Both the position numbers and the translations under genes were made by a program. 22,161 bases of DNA from Bacillota bacterium (GTDB taxonomy: Bacteria; Bacillota; UBA994; UBA5500), in NCBI GenBank assembly GCA_023436245.1, contig JAEZJZ010000053.1, positions 1-22,161 on the forward strand, in the 5' to 3' direction. Each line of letters begins with the position of its first letter. Position 1 is the stretch's first letter. Below, one piece after another: positions 14,611 through 22,161 of the stretch. Under the pieces are notes generated by a model. The model saw only the letters and a list, made by a program, of their open reading frames with translations. It was not told where the DNA came from and did no database searches.

Positions 14611-14647
14611 GAGCACCGACGAGCATTCACCCTACTCGCCGGTGCTC
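14611..14647. terminator. Hairpin after the CBO0543-like gene
   Basis: GAGCACCGACGAG (14611-14623) and CTCGCCGGTGCTC (14635-14647) pair with one mismatch over 13 positions. It lies 15 bases after the minus-strand stop at 14662. Neither side has a clear U-tract, so termination is plausible but weak. Confidence 0.45.
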
Positions 14648-14661
14648 CTCCTGTTTAGATC

Positions 14662-15162
14662 TCAATCCTTTAGCTGCACCACTTTGGGGGCATTGCCGTT
14701 CTCCACCCGCCTGGTTGAAAGCAGATACCAGGCCAGCAAGTAGTGGATGACCAGGGCGAGAACGGCTGTGTACACGACATTCCAGTAGCGCAGATAGACC
14801 CGATAACTCGCCAGCACCAGCAGCCACTCAAGCACCACCGTGCCCAGGGCAAAACCGGCTGTATAAAAGAAGCGGCCGGTGCCGGTGCGAATCTGCAACA
14901 GCCAATGGCCAAAGACAATTGTCAACGGCATCCAGGCCAGGGTCAGGAACAAGGGAATACCCCGATAGGAAGCAAACTCAGTGAAATTGAACCGCCAGAC
15001 GCGCAATATCTGCACAGCCACCCACTGGATAGCAACAGCCACCAACCAGCCGCCGACGATGCCAAAGGGCAGCAGTCTGATTACGTCACGGCGTGGGACA
15101 AACACCAACATGGCGATGGCAGCCATCATGAACAGCAGTACCCAAACCAGACTGTTGGCCAC
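14662..15162 (-). CDS. CBO0543-like polytopic membrane protein
   Basis: A 166-residue protein with about five hydrophobic segments and a short polar tail. Size, spacing of helices and the WRFNFTEFASYRGIPLFLTLAWMPLTIVFGH region resemble the CBO0543 family of uncharacterised Bacillota membrane proteins. The function of the family is not known and I do not assign one. The start is GTG 15162 with GGGGTGA about six bases upstream. It is followed by a hairpin and then by the D-2-hydroxyacid dehydrogenase on the same strand, and it is divergent from the MATE gene. Confidence 0.7.
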   Translation of the reverse strand: MANSLVWVLLFMMAAIAMLVFVPRRDVIRLLPFGIVGGWLVAVAIQWVAVQILRVWRFNFTEFASYRGIPLFLTLAWMPLTIVFGHWLLQIRTGTGRFFYTAGFALGTVVLEWLLVLASYRVYLRYWNVVYTAVLALVIHYLLAWYLLSTRRVENGNAPKVVQLKD

Positions 15163-15297
15163 GTCAAATCACCCCGCATTATTTGCTTTGCGTAGCTTCT
15201 CTCAATTCGCTGCCAGCTATGCCAACTTGGCTGCATCTCAGCCAAAGAAGAAAAGCGACTGATCGCCCCGTCGGCTGAAGATATTAAGCAGGGAGGG

Positions 15298-16683
15298 ATG
15301 AACTTGCCGGAAAGACGTTACGCAGACTTCACTGAAGGCGATATCCCCAAACAACTGCTGCAATTCACTTGGCCGATGCTGGCGGGTAACGCGCTCCAAG
15401 CCTTTTACAACATGGTGGACAGCTTTTGGGTGGGAAGATTCCTGGGGCCAGCCGGCCTAGCGGCTGTCTCGGTCAGCTTCCCGATCATCTTCGCCCTGAT
15501 CAGCCTGGTGATGGGATTGACCATGGCCACGACGACATTGGTCTCCCAGTACTTTGGCGCCAAAGACGAGTACATGATGAAGAAAGCGGTGAACAATTCC
15601 CTCACCCTGCTCTTCTGGTCAGCCCTCGCGATCTCGTTCATCGGCATCGTGTTCCGCCTTCGCATTCTCCGCTTGGTTAACACCCCCGAGGAGATAATCG
15701 GGGATGCGGCCAGCTACCTGCTGGTCTTTCTGGGCGGTCTGGTCTTCATGTTTCTTTACAATGTCCTCAGCGCCATTCTACGGGGCTTGGGCGATTCGCG
15801 CACTCCCCTGCTCTTCCTCGTCTACTCCACCGTGATCAACATTATCCTGGACCCTGTCCTAATCTTCGGCTGGGGTCCTATTCCCCGCCTGGGCGTGTCC
15901 GGGGCGGCGCTTGCCACGGTCATTGCCCAAGGAATCTCGGCCTTTCTGGCTGTGCGCTATTTGGACAAGGTCGGGCACCTGATCTCACTCCGCCTGCAGG
16001 ATCTGAGTTTCGACCGCCACCTGACCGCGCTGACCCTGCGCATCGGCTTGCCCGCCGGCATTCAGCAAATGGTCGTCTCACTCGGCAACTTGACCGTCAG
16101 CAGCTTCATCAACAGCTTTGGGCAAACGGTAGTGGCAGCCTACGGGGCTGCGGGCAGGCTGGATCAGTTCGCGTTCATGCCAGCCATGTCCCTCGGGATA
16201 GCGACATCCGCTTTCGTCGGGCAAAATCTGGGCGCAAACAAGCAGGAACGGGTGCATGCAACCGTACGCGCCAGTTTGCTACAGGTCACGCTCTTCACTC
16301 TGCCGGCCGTGCTGTTGGCGCTCCTGGCCCCCACTGCCCTGCTCAGTCTGTTCACGGATGACCAGGCTGTGCTCGAAATCGGAGGCCAATACCTGCGCAT
16401 TGCCGCCTTTTCTTACCTCCCATTCGCCTGGATGTTCGTCTACAATGGCGTGCTGCGGGGAGCAGGCGACACACTGCCCACCATGTTCTTTACCATCGGT
16501 TCGCTCTGGGTAGTGCGAGTGCCGCTGGCCAGATATCTCTCACGATTGCCCTCCTTGGGGGTACGCGGCATCTGGTGGGGGATAGCCATCAGTCCTCTCT
16601 TCGGTCTGCTCTTCAGTGTCCTCTACTACCTGACGGGGCGTTGGCAGCGGGCGGCGGTTACCAGGGAACGGTCCCGCAATTAG
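15298..16683 (+). CDS. MATE-family efflux transporter
   Basis: A 461-residue protein with twelve helices in two halves, the usual MATE length. Family marks are FTWPMLAGNALQAFYNMVDSFWVGRFLGPAGLAAVSVSFPI, then SAILRGLGDSRTPL in the first half and GLPAGIQQ, FVGQNLGA and NGVLRGAGDT in the second. MATE proteins expel cationic drugs or metabolites in exchange for Na+ or H+; the substrate is unknown. GGGAGGG directly abuts the ATG at 15298, which is too close for good initiation. The in-frame TTG at 15304 lies six bases from that sequence and may be the true start, as several genes here begin with TTG. Confidence 0.93.
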   Translation: MNLPERRYADFTEGDIPKQLLQFTWPMLAGNALQAFYNMVDSFWVGRFLGPAGLAAVSVSFPIIFALISLVMGLTMATTTLVSQYFGAKDEYMMKKAVNNSLTLLFWSALAISFIGIVFRLRILRLVNTPEEIIGDAASYLLVFLGGLVFMFLYNVLSAILRGLGDSRTPLLFLVYSTVINIILDPVLIFGWGPIPRLGVSGAALATVIAQGISAFLAVRYLDKVGHLISLRLQDLSFDRHLTALTLRIGLPAGIQQMVVSLGNLTVSSFINSFGQTVVAAYGAAGRLDQFAFMPAMSLGIATSAFVGQNLGANKQERVHATVRASLLQVTLFTLPAVLLALLAPTALLSLFTDDQAVLEIGGQYLRIAAFSYLPFAWMFVYNGVLRGAGDTLPTMFFTIGSLWVVRVPLARYLSRLPSLGVRGIWWGIAISPLFGLLFSVLYYLTGRWQRAAVTRERSRN

Positions 16684-16714
16684 CCTGCCCAGGTCGCGAT
16701 TCTCTGCACCATTT

Positions 16715-16737
16715 GGGCAGCCGGCGGGCTGCCCTTT
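16715..16737 (+). terminator. Intrinsic terminator of the MATE gene
   Basis: GGGCAGCC (16715-16722) pairs with GGCTGCCC (16727-16734) around GGCG and is followed by TTT. It lies 31 bases past the stop codon. Confidence 0.7.
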
Positions 16738-16864
16738 CCGATCTCCAAGCAAGCCTGCTGGCTCACCGCCTTCTTCCTCCAGCCCCAAGACGCAGCCAAC
16801 TCACCATTCCGGAACCGGGATGCCGTCAGGCCGCCTGAGCAAAACCTCTTCGCTAATGAAAGGT

Positions 16865-16905
16865 TTGCACATTTTCTTGCACAAGCTGCCCAGACGATTT
16901 ACAAT
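16865..16905 (+). promoter_or_regulatory. Sigma-A promoter with overlapping TTGCACA direct repeat
   Basis: TTGCAC (16877-16882), 17 bases, TACAAT (16900-16905) form a good sigma-A promoter. The sequence TTGCACA occurs at 16865-16871 and again at 16877-16883, a 12-base step, with the second copy on the -35 box. This arrangement could be an operator. The RNA would start near 16912 and have a leader of about 120 bases in which I see no known riboswitch and no supported gene. Confidence 0.6.
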
Positions 16906-17031
16906 GGAGTTAACAGGTGAACAAAATTATGCATATATGCCAGCCGCATGTTATCCAACGTCAACCGTGCGACGGCAGCCAAACACTGCCGGCCAGGCAT
17001 TGAAGAACAACCTGAGGAGGAGTGATCTTTC

Positions 17032-18279
17032 ATGGATTCTACCAAGCATTCCTTGGCAGATTTTCTAGACACCCCAGAACTGGACATCATGGGCCGCGCC
17101 AAACTGTTCACGGAGTTCATCGACGACACCGCTGCCCGGCAGCATCTGCAGTATCGGCGGGTGTCGTTGTCCGGCTCGGGCCCGACCATGCAGGTTCTTG
17201 ATCCATACACGGGGCAGGTCAGAGAGATGATCTACATGGCCTCGAACGACTACTTCAACCTGACGAAGCACCCACGGACTATTGCCGCCGGCAAAGCAGC
17301 CTTGGAGAAATACGGCGCTGGCGCCGGCAGTGTGCCGCTCTTGGGAGGCACACTGGACATCCATGTCGAGTTGGAGAAGAAGGTGGCAGAGTTCAAGTCC
17401 TGTGAGGACGCTATTCTTTACACCAGCGGCTTTGGCTCCAATTGCGGCACGCTGTTGGCGATGCTGACCGACAAGGATGTAGCCATCCTTGACCTGCTGG
17501 TGCATGCCAGCATCGTAGACGGCTGCAAGGGTACGAACGTGCAGCACTTCCGCCACAACAACATGGACTCACTAGAGCGGGCGCTGATCAAGGCTAAGGA
17601 CAAGTACCGCACCAAGCTGGTCGTGGTGGACGGAGTGTATTCGATGGATGGCGACATCGCCAAGCTGGATGAGATCGTCCGTCTCGCCCATGCTTACGGT
17701 GCCTATGTGATGGTGGACGAGGCCCACGCCACCGGCGTGATCGGCGAGCACGGGCGCGGCACTCCCGAACACTTCCACCTCGAGGGCAAAGTGGACATCG
17801 TGGCCGGCACATTCAGCAAGGGGCTGGGTGGCGTTGGCGGTTTCATCGCCGGCAGCAGAGAACTGATTGAGTTACTGCACTACTACTCACGAGCCTACAT
17901 GTTCTCCACTGCCCCCACGCCTCAGGTGACAGCTTCGCTGATCGAGGCGCTGAATGTGATTGAAACAGAGCCAGAACTGCGCGAACAGCTTTGGGAGAAC
18001 ATTCGTTACTTCCGCGAGAACATTCTACGGCTCGGCTATGACATCGGCAATGCCGAAACTGCGATCTTCCCGCTGATCGTCGGGGATGACTTGAAGGTCA
18101 AGGAGATGTGCAAACGCTGCCATGAGCTCGGCCTCTACGTCAATCCGGTGCAATATCCGGCCGTGCCGCAGCGCCTGGCCAGGGTGCGCATCAGCCTGAT
18201 GTGCAACCATACTCGTGAGCATCTGGACAGGACACTGAACATCCTGGAGGATGTGGGCAAGGAATTTGGTGTAATCTAG
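17032..18279 (+). CDS. PLP-dependent alpha-oxoamine synthase family acyltransferase
   Basis: A 415-residue enzyme of the group that condenses an amino acid with an acyl-CoA (KBL, BioF, HemA-type ALAS, serine palmitoyltransferase). It shows SNDYFNLTKHP, GAGAGSVPLLGGT, a ring-stacking H158 (DLLVHASIVDG), D229 and H232 (VDEAHATGV) and the PLP lysine K263 (GTFSKGLGG). The N-terminal extension of about 50 residues and the YFNLTKHP segment recall serine palmitoyltransferase-like enzymes more than KBL or BioF, but substrate specificity cannot be fixed from sequence. There are no threonine, biotin or haem genes beside it. ATG 17032 has GAGGAGG upstream. It is transcribed alone from the promoter at 16877-16905 to the terminator at 18292-18323. 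Confidence 0.88.
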   Translation: MDSTKHSLADFLDTPELDIMGRAKLFTEFIDDTAARQHLQYRRVSLSGSGPTMQVLDPYTGQVREMIYMASNDYFNLTKHPRTIAAGKAALEKYGAGAGSVPLLGGTLDIHVELEKKVAEFKSCEDAILYTSGFGSNCGTLLAMLTDKDVAILDLLVHASIVDGCKGTNVQHFRHNNMDSLERALIKAKDKYRTKLVVVDGVYSMDGDIAKLDEIVRLAHAYGAYVMVDEAHATGVIGEHGRGTPEHFHLEGKVDIVAGTFSKGLGGVGGFIAGSRELIELLHYYSRAYMFSTAPTPQVTASLIEALNVIETEPELREQLWENIRYFRENILRLGYDIGNAETAIFPLIVGDDLKVKEMCKRCHELGLYVNPVQYPAVPQRLARVRISLMCNHTREHLDRTLNILEDVGKEFGVI

Positions 18280-18291
18280 CGCAGGAACTGA

Positions 18292-18323
18292 AGAGACCCC
18301 GGGGCATGCCCCGGGGTCTCTTT
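18292..18323. terminator. Bidirectional terminator between convergent genes
   Basis: AGAGACCCCGGGGC (18292-18305) pairs with GCCCCGGGGTCTCT (18308-18321), a 14-bp perfect palindrome, followed by TTTCG on the plus strand. It sits between the convergent oxoamine synthase and GDT1 genes and may serve both. Confidence 0.85.
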
Positions 18324-18330
18324 CGTCTAC

Positions 18331-19017
18331 CTATTGACTAATTTGCTGGGAGCGGCTGACCGCTCCCCCGCGCTGCCGCCAAACCAGCAGTAGCCAGAAG
18401 CAGGCAAGCGCCGCTAACCCTACGTAGCGCCAGACCGGCGCCAAACCCCAAGTCTCCCCGAGGCTCGTCCAGCCAAAGACGATGAAGATGGCTGAACTGC
18501 CGGCCTTGACCATCCACGCGGGCACCCTCTGTAGCAGCCTGCCGACAATGATGCCCAGGCTGTCTGCCGCGACCATGCCGAGCGTTGCCCCCGCCCAAGT
18601 CAGCCAAGGCGCTCCGCTCTCTGCGGTAGCGGCTACCGTCGCTAACTGAGTCTTGTCTCCAAACTCGGACAAACAGAAGGCAAGAGCAATGGCCAGAGCC
18701 GGAACGCGCGCCAGCAGGCCGCCCTTGGCCTCCTCAGTATCCTCCTCGTCCTCGTCCGCCTGCGACCTGAGAGTGAGCCAGGCGAAGGCCAGGAAGGCAA
18801 GGCCGGCCAGAGTCTTCACGTAGGTCATCGGGATCATGTTCCCGAGTAGGCCGCCCACCGCCACTGCCAACCCGTGGACGAGAGCCGATGCCAAGGTCAG
18901 CCCCAGCAACACCTGCTTCCAGGAATAGCGGGTGGCCAAGGCCATGATCACCAACTGACTCTTGTCCCCCATCTCCATCAAAAAGATCAGACCAAGCGCA
19001 GTCCAGAAAGCCTGCAT
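18331..19017 (-). CDS. GDT1/TMEM165 (UPF0016) family manganese exporter
   Basis: A 228-residue membrane protein with six or seven helices and the two hallmark motifs E-x-G-D-K-(S/T): EMGDKS at residues 15-20 and EFGDKT at 118-123. The two halves are inverted repeats joined by a highly acidic loop (ADEDEEDTEE, about 87-96). Bacterial relatives such as MneA of Vibrio and the cyanobacterial Mnx export Mn2+. A manganese riboswitch directly upstream makes Mn2+ by far the most likely substrate. The ATG at 19017 has GAAGGGAGAG about eight bases upstream. Confidence 0.93.
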   Translation of the reverse strand: MQAFWTALGLIFLMEMGDKSQLVIMALATRYSWKQVLLGLTLASALVHGLAVAVGGLLGNMIPMTYVKTLAGLAFLAFAWLTLRSQADEDEEDTEEAKGGLLARVPALAIALAFCLSEFGDKTQLATVAATAESGAPWLTWAGATLGMVAADSLGIIVGRLLQRVPAWMVKAGSSAIFIVFGWTSLGETWGLAPVWRYVGLAALACFWLLLVWRQRGGAVSRSQQISQ

Positions 19018-19050
19018 GAAATACTCTCCCTTCTTTCAGGGCAGAAGCGA

Positions 19051-19094
19051 CAAACAAAAAACCTTTAACGCAGACCAAAGTCTGCGTTAAAGGT
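19051..19094 (-). terminator. Riboswitch-controlled intrinsic terminator before the GDT1 gene
   Basis: On the minus strand ACCTTTAACGCAGAC (19094-19080 read as its complement arm) and GTCTGCGTTAAAGGT form a perfect 15-bp stem with a 4-base loop, followed by TTTTTGTTTG (19060-19051). It lies in the leader of the GDT1 gene, 33 bases before the start codon, so it must be bypassed for expression. The 5' half of the stem is also the 3' strand of riboswitch helix P1. Confidence 0.9.
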
Positions 19095-19179
19095 CTCGCA
19101 TTTGCGGATGGGCCAGGCGCCAGGCGCCAGTATGTTGACCCAGCCAACGCCGAAGGCGTCTGCTACTCCCCTTCAACAC
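19084..19179 (-). promoter_or_regulatory. yybP-ykoY manganese riboswitch
   Basis: The minus strand shows the class landmarks in order: AAGGGGAGTAGC (L1 region, 19173-19162), a GACGCC/GGCGTT hairpin with a TTCG loop, GTCAACATACTGG (L3 region, about 19139-19127), and GAGACCTTT at the 3' end. Helix P1 is formed by GTGTTGAAGG (19179-19170) and CCTTTAACGC (19093-19084), ten pairs including two G-U. The same CCTTTAACGC forms the 5' half of the terminator stem. Manganese binding should stabilise P1, break the terminator and switch GDT1 on, as established for this class. Confidence 0.93.
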
Positions 19180-19194
19180 CAGTTGAACAAATAC

Positions 19195-19223
19195 ATCATA
19201 CCAAAGGCCCGCAGGATGAACAA
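19195..19223 (-). promoter_or_regulatory. Sigma-A promoter of the riboswitch-GDT1 unit
   Basis: On the minus strand TTGTTC (19223-19218), 17 bases, TATGAT (19200-19195). RNA would start near 19188, nine bases before helix P1. The -35 box lies directly after the stop codon of the acetyltransferase gene, so the riboswitch transcript is independent of it. Confidence 0.65.
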
Positions 19224-19224
19224 G

Positions 19225-19731
19225 CTAAACGAGCCACTTTGCCATGATCACCTCGTCCACGTCGCCCACGGTCAGCCGATATTGCCGCACGCGCCTGCCT
19301 TCTTCCAAAAACCCCAGGGAACGATAGAGGCCGATGGCGGCCAAGTTGCTGCTGAACACAGAGAGCACGAGCTTCTCCACACCCCAATCGCGAGCCCTGG
19401 TGATGGCTTCCGTCAACAACGATCGACCGAGACCGCGGCCACGATAGCCGGCGATGACGGACATACCAATGGTGGCAGTGTGACGGCTCTTGGTGAGGCG
19501 TCCGCGCACCAGCCAAAGATCTCCCACCACCTGCCCGTCTACCTCTGCCACCAGAATCTGTTGATGCTGTCCGTTTTCCCAGAGCATCTGTTCCAGTTGC
19601 TGCAGGCTCCACGGAGCGCGCTCGGTGGCCAGATAGATGCCCTCCTGGGCAATGCTCTGCACATTGGCGATCATGCCAAGGGCATCGCCGGGCACAGCTA
19701 AGCGCACCAGCACGGCACCGGCATTATCCAT
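19225..19731 (-). CDS. GNAT-family N-acetyltransferase
   Basis: A 168-residue single-domain acetyltransferase. The acetyl-CoA binding motif A is visible as IGMSVIAGYRGRGLGRSLL (R/Q-x-x-G-x-G/A core RGRGLG), followed by KLVLSVFSSNLAAIGLYRSLGF, the classic N-x-x-A-x-x-L-Y-x-x-x-GF motif B. The order resembles RimI- and L-amino-acid-acetyltransferase-like members; the acceptor is not predictable. ATG 19731 has AGGGAGAGGG about five bases upstream, and a good promoter lies at 19765-19793. No terminator is seen between its stop codon and the downstream riboswitch promoter, so read-through into the riboswitch is likely. Confidence 0.9.
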   Translation of the reverse strand: MDNAGAVLVRLAVPGDALGMIANVQSIAQEGIYLATERAPWSLQQLEQMLWENGQHQQILVAEVDGQVVGDLWLVRGRLTKSRHTATIGMSVIAGYRGRGLGRSLLTEAITRARDWGVEKLVLSVFSSNLAAIGLYRSLGFLEEGRRVRQYRLTVGDVDEVIMAKWLV

Positions 19732-19764
19732 TCAATCCCTCTCCCTTCTCCAAATGTTTCCCCT

Positions 19765-19793
19765 ATCTTACAGGCCAGGCCAATGCTCGTCAA
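19765..19793 (-). promoter_or_regulatory. Sigma-A promoter of the acetyltransferase gene
   Basis: On the minus strand TTGACG (19793-19788), 17 bases, TAAGAT (19770-19765); five and four of six consensus matches. The RNA would begin near 19758, about 27 bases before the start codon. Confidence 0.65.
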
Positions 19794-19889
19794 TCGCATT
19801 CGCCATGGCCCTTTTGGCGCGTCACCTGGGCGCGGTCATGCGTAAGCCAACAGCAGAACACATAAGCTAATCAGAAGGGAGAGGATAAT

Positions 19890-21170
19890 ATGCGGCATCG
19901 CGCCTGGTTACTGGTGCTCCTGCTGCTGGTGGGGTTGGCAAGCAGTTGCCAACCGGATCCGGGCAGCGACCCGGGGGAGGCCGCCGGCCCGTCAGGCGTC
20001 ACATACCCAGAATGGACGGATCGCCTACAACTGTCCATAGAGCCGGAGCTGGACACCGTGAGCGCTGACCGCGACGGCAAGGTACTGCTCGTTCCCGGAG
20101 CTAATGCCTTGTCGCTGGTGAGCAACGCCTCCGGCAAATTAAGTGAGCTGGTGCTCAACTTTGGGGATACACCTCTGCTGACCAGTGCTCTCAGCGCCGA
20201 CGGTTCCTGGTTGGCAGCGGTTTCAGCGAATGCGCTGCAGATCTACTCAGTCACCGACGGATCGCTACGGAGCAGCGTCAGTTGGCTACAGGCTGTGAAT
20301 TCTGCCCGAGTGCAAATATCACAGGATGGTCAGAGCGTTGCCTGTCTGCGTAACGGCTATCTGCATCTCTATCACGGCCCTGATCTTAATCTCCGCTGGT
20401 CCAGCGAGTTACCAGTCAGCCAACAGGAGCAGAAACTGCAGATGTCAGCCAATGGCCTGACTTTGGCCGTCTGTGGCGATGAGGCGATCGTGTACGCACC
20501 AGATGCTGCCAGCCCCCTTTGGAGAAGACCCCTCATCGGCGAGTGCCAGACGGCTATGCTGTCTGGCGATGGCGTCTATCTGGCCGTGGACATGGCAAAG
20601 AGCGCCGGAGAGCAGCGGCTGTTGCTGTATACAAGATGGCAAGCGAGTCCGGCTTGGGAGTTTCCGCACAAAGGGAGCGCAACCTGTCTGCGATTCTCGC
20701 CTGATGGCGATTGGCTGGCGCTTTCTGCGGACCATTTCTACCTGTTTGATTGCCGCAATGCGCAGCCGGTTATGCAACTTGAACAGCTTGGGTCGGCTGC
20801 GCTGGCCGAGCAGCAGGTGCTGTTGATCAGTGAGCAGACACTCTACCGCTTTCAGACTCGCAACCAGCAAGTGGTCAGTTTTCGCTTGCCGGAGTTGCTG
20901 GTCGGCGAACTGAGTTACGTCTACACGCAGACTGAGTGGCTGTTCGCTCTGGATGGCACTGGTCAGGTGCAGCTGATACGACTCCCGCTTGCTGCAGCGA
21001 CAGCTAATCTGGTGTCCATGACCGACGCCTCAGATTTTCTGCAGAAGCGACGACACTATAGATTCTTTAACCAGTCTAATCAGTTAGGGCTAAAGCCACC
21101 GGGTAAGCTCAAGGCACGGCAACGCCTTGCTTCCGGGGCGCTGTCTGAGACCTGGCTGGACAGGCAGTGA
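19890..21170 (+). CDS. Lipoprotein with WD40-like repeats
   Basis: A 426-residue secreted lipoprotein. The N-terminus is MRHRAW, a leucine-rich core and a lipobox LASSC with the lipidated cysteine at residue 20, then a short linker rich in P, G and S. The rest is all-beta, with repeats of the type SADGSWLAAVSANALQIYS, SQDGQSVACLRNGYLHLY and SPDGDWLALSADHFYLFD, which fits a seven- or eight-bladed beta-propeller of WD40/PQQ-like form. No catalytic residues are recognised; a binding or sensing role outside the membrane is possible. ATG 19890 has AGAAGGGAGAGG upstream. Its neighbours give no functional hint. Confidence 0.8.
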   Translation: MRHRAWLLVLLLLVGLASSCQPDPGSDPGEAAGPSGVTYPEWTDRLQLSIEPELDTVSADRDGKVLLVPGANALSLVSNASGKLSELVLNFGDTPLLTSALSADGSWLAAVSANALQIYSVTDGSLRSSVSWLQAVNSARVQISQDGQSVACLRNGYLHLYHGPDLNLRWSSELPVSQQEQKLQMSANGLTLAVCGDEAIVYAPDAASPLWRRPLIGECQTAMLSGDGVYLAVDMAKSAGEQRLLLYTRWQASPAWEFPHKGSATCLRFSPDGDWLALSADHFYLFDCRNAQPVMQLEQLGSAALAEQQVLLISEQTLYRFQTRNQQVVSFRLPELLVGELSYVYTQTEWLFALDGTGQVQLIRLPLAAATANLVSMTDASDFLQKRRHYRFFNQSNQLGLKPPGKLKARQRLASGALSETWLDRQ

Positions 21171-21253
21171 CACGAGAGAGTAGAGAGAGGGCACGGGCAC
21201 GTGATCGCATGCACGGTTGCCTGACCCGCTGTGATAAATGAGGAGGTTACGCA

Positions 21254-22096
21254 TTGAAACGCATCGCCATCGTCACGGACAGTACCGCTGATATCCCGCA
21301 GGAACTGGCAGAGACTCTTGGTATCACGATCATCCCACTCACCGTCAACTTCGGTATGAAGCAATACCGGGATGGAATAGACATCAAGAGTGACCAGTTC
21401 TACCAGATGCTCGCTTCGGCCAATCCGCTCCCCACCACCTCTCAGCCGTCTCCAGCCGAGTTTCAGGAACTATATGAGCGGCTGCTGCAGGATCATGATA
21501 GCGTAATCAGCATCCATCTATCGGCAGGCCTGTCAGGCACACTCAGTTCCGCCAGTGCTGCCCAGGAGATGGTGCAGGGAGATGTTCACCTCGTCGACTC
21601 GCGCTCGATCAGTCTGGGCATCGGCGCCCTAGTGGCGGAAGCGATTGAACTGGTGAAGCAGGACCTCGATGCGGCAGAGATCGCTGATCGCTTGCTGGCC
21701 GCCCGCGACCGGATTGAAGTGCTGTTCACTCTGGACACCCTGGAGTACCTGCATAGGGGTGGGCGCATCGGTCGGGTTCAGGCTGTGATGGGCTCTCTGC
21801 TGAACATCAAGCCGATAGTGCGCGTGGTCGATGGCATCTATGTCACGGCCGGCAAGGCGAGAAGGCAGGAGCAGGCACTGAAAACCATGGCCGAGCTATT
21901 CACTTCACTGGCCAACGGCAGGCAGGTCAAGCGCATCGCAGTTGCTCACGGGGCTGCTCTGGAAGCGGCGCAAATGTTGGCCAACCTGCTGGAACAGACC
22001 TTTGGGCAGAAGATCGAGTTGCTCACTCAAGTCGGACCCGTGATTGGCGTGCACACCGGTCCTGGTACGATCGGAGCGTGTGTCACCTTCGCTTAG
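21254..22096 (+). CDS. DegV family fatty-acid-binding protein
   Basis: A 280-residue DegV protein. The family N-terminus IAIVTDSTADIPQ, the SQPSPAEF loop, the ligand-binding segment HLSAGLSGT, the VDSRSISLGIG segment, the TLEYLHRGGRIGR segment and the closing VIGVHTGPGTIG are all present. DegV (FakB-type) proteins bind a fatty acid and present it to the kinase FakA for phosphorylation; no fakA gene is in the window. The start is TTG 21254 with AGGAGG (21241-21246) seven bases upstream, giving the expected N-terminus MKRIAIV. Confidence 0.93.
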   Translation: MKRIAIVTDSTADIPQELAETLGITIIPLTVNFGMKQYRDGIDIKSDQFYQMLASANPLPTTSQPSPAEFQELYERLLQDHDSVISIHLSAGLSGTLSSASAAQEMVQGDVHLVDSRSISLGIGALVAEAIELVKQDLDAAEIADRLLAARDRIEVLFTLDTLEYLHRGGRIGRVQAVMGSLLNIKPIVRVVDGIYVTAGKARRQEQALKTMAELFTSLANGRQVKRIAVAHGAALEAAQMLANLLEQTFGQKIELLTQVGPVIGVHTGPGTIGACVTFA

Positions 22097-22137
22097 GCCC
22101 CCATCGCGCGTCAGCGCACTGCGGAAAAGCAAATCAG

Positions 22138-22156
22138 GCCCCGGTGGCCCTGGGGC
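22138..22156 (+). terminator. Possible terminator hairpin after the DegV gene, cut by the window end
   Basis: GCCCC (22138-22142) and GGGGC (22152-22156) can pair around a 9-base loop 41 bases past the DegV stop. The window ends five bases later, so a U-tract cannot be judged. Confidence 0.25.
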
Positions 22157-22161
22157 GGGGG

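Noticed and set aside
16820..17068. 82-residue frame upstream of the oxoamine synthase
   Set aside because: It covers the promoter and leader, overlaps the real start and has no good ribosome binding site.
19810..19880. Sigma-E-like promoter before the lipoprotein (CATAAGCT with an upstream GTCAT)
   Set aside because: The spacing between the boxes is about 18 bases, longer than the usual 13-15, and the -35 match is partial.

Overview
The window looks like chromosome from a GC-rich, endospore-forming member of the Bacillota (Firmicutes). Three things point that way: AGGAGG-type ribosome binding sites before almost every gene, frequent TTG starts, and families typical of the phylum (BofC C-terminal domain, YlbF/YheA, CBO0543, DegV, TTG-started CNNM proteins). 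A sequence matching a forespore sigma-G promoter in front of the BofC-like gene supports a sporulating host. I cannot name a genus. There is no tRNA, rRNA, CRISPR array, intact transposase or prophage gene.

Layout. 1-261 holds a dispersed repeat and the terminator of the first gene. On the minus strand between 5190 and 262 lie, in transcription order, a PrsW/YhfC-like membrane protein, a YlbF-family protein, ychF, nadE, a YebC/PmpR-family protein and a BofC-like protein. A divergent promoter region at 5191-5270 starts the plus-strand block: an alkaline-phosphatase-superfamily metalloenzyme, a two-gene LysO-type exporter (ATGA overlap), and two overlapping CNNM/CBS (CorC/HlyC) genes closed by a terminator. 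A 430-base gene-free stretch (9658-10079) carries a second copy of the dispersed repeat and 20-bp palindromes. Then come an MFS transporter, a histidine phosphatase and an amidohydrolase on plus. After another palindrome-rich gap (13187-13486) there is a D-2-hydroxyacid dehydrogenase and a CBO0543-like membrane protein on minus, a MATE exporter and a PLP-dependent alpha-oxoamine synthase on plus, a GDT1/UPF0016 manganese exporter and a GNAT acetyltransferase on minus, and finally a WD40-like lipoprotein and a DegV protein on plus.

How things work together. The best-supported regulatory unit is a yybP-ykoY manganese riboswitch (19084-19179, minus) with its own promoter and an intrinsic terminator placed before the GDT1 gene. 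The aptamer's closing helix and the terminator stem share the same bases, so a manganese-ON antitermination switch can be read directly from the sequence. The BofC-like gene is a second self-contained unit: terminator of the upstream gene, sigma-G-like promoter, TTG start, own terminator. The rest is a mixture of housekeeping genes and single-gene transporters and enzymes without an obvious joint pathway. I see no clearly novel multi-gene system. The less explained material is intergenic: a 66-bp tandem repeat with base-pair-preserving changes before the yebC gene, a 14-bp inverted repeat before nadE, and two families of palindromic repeats.
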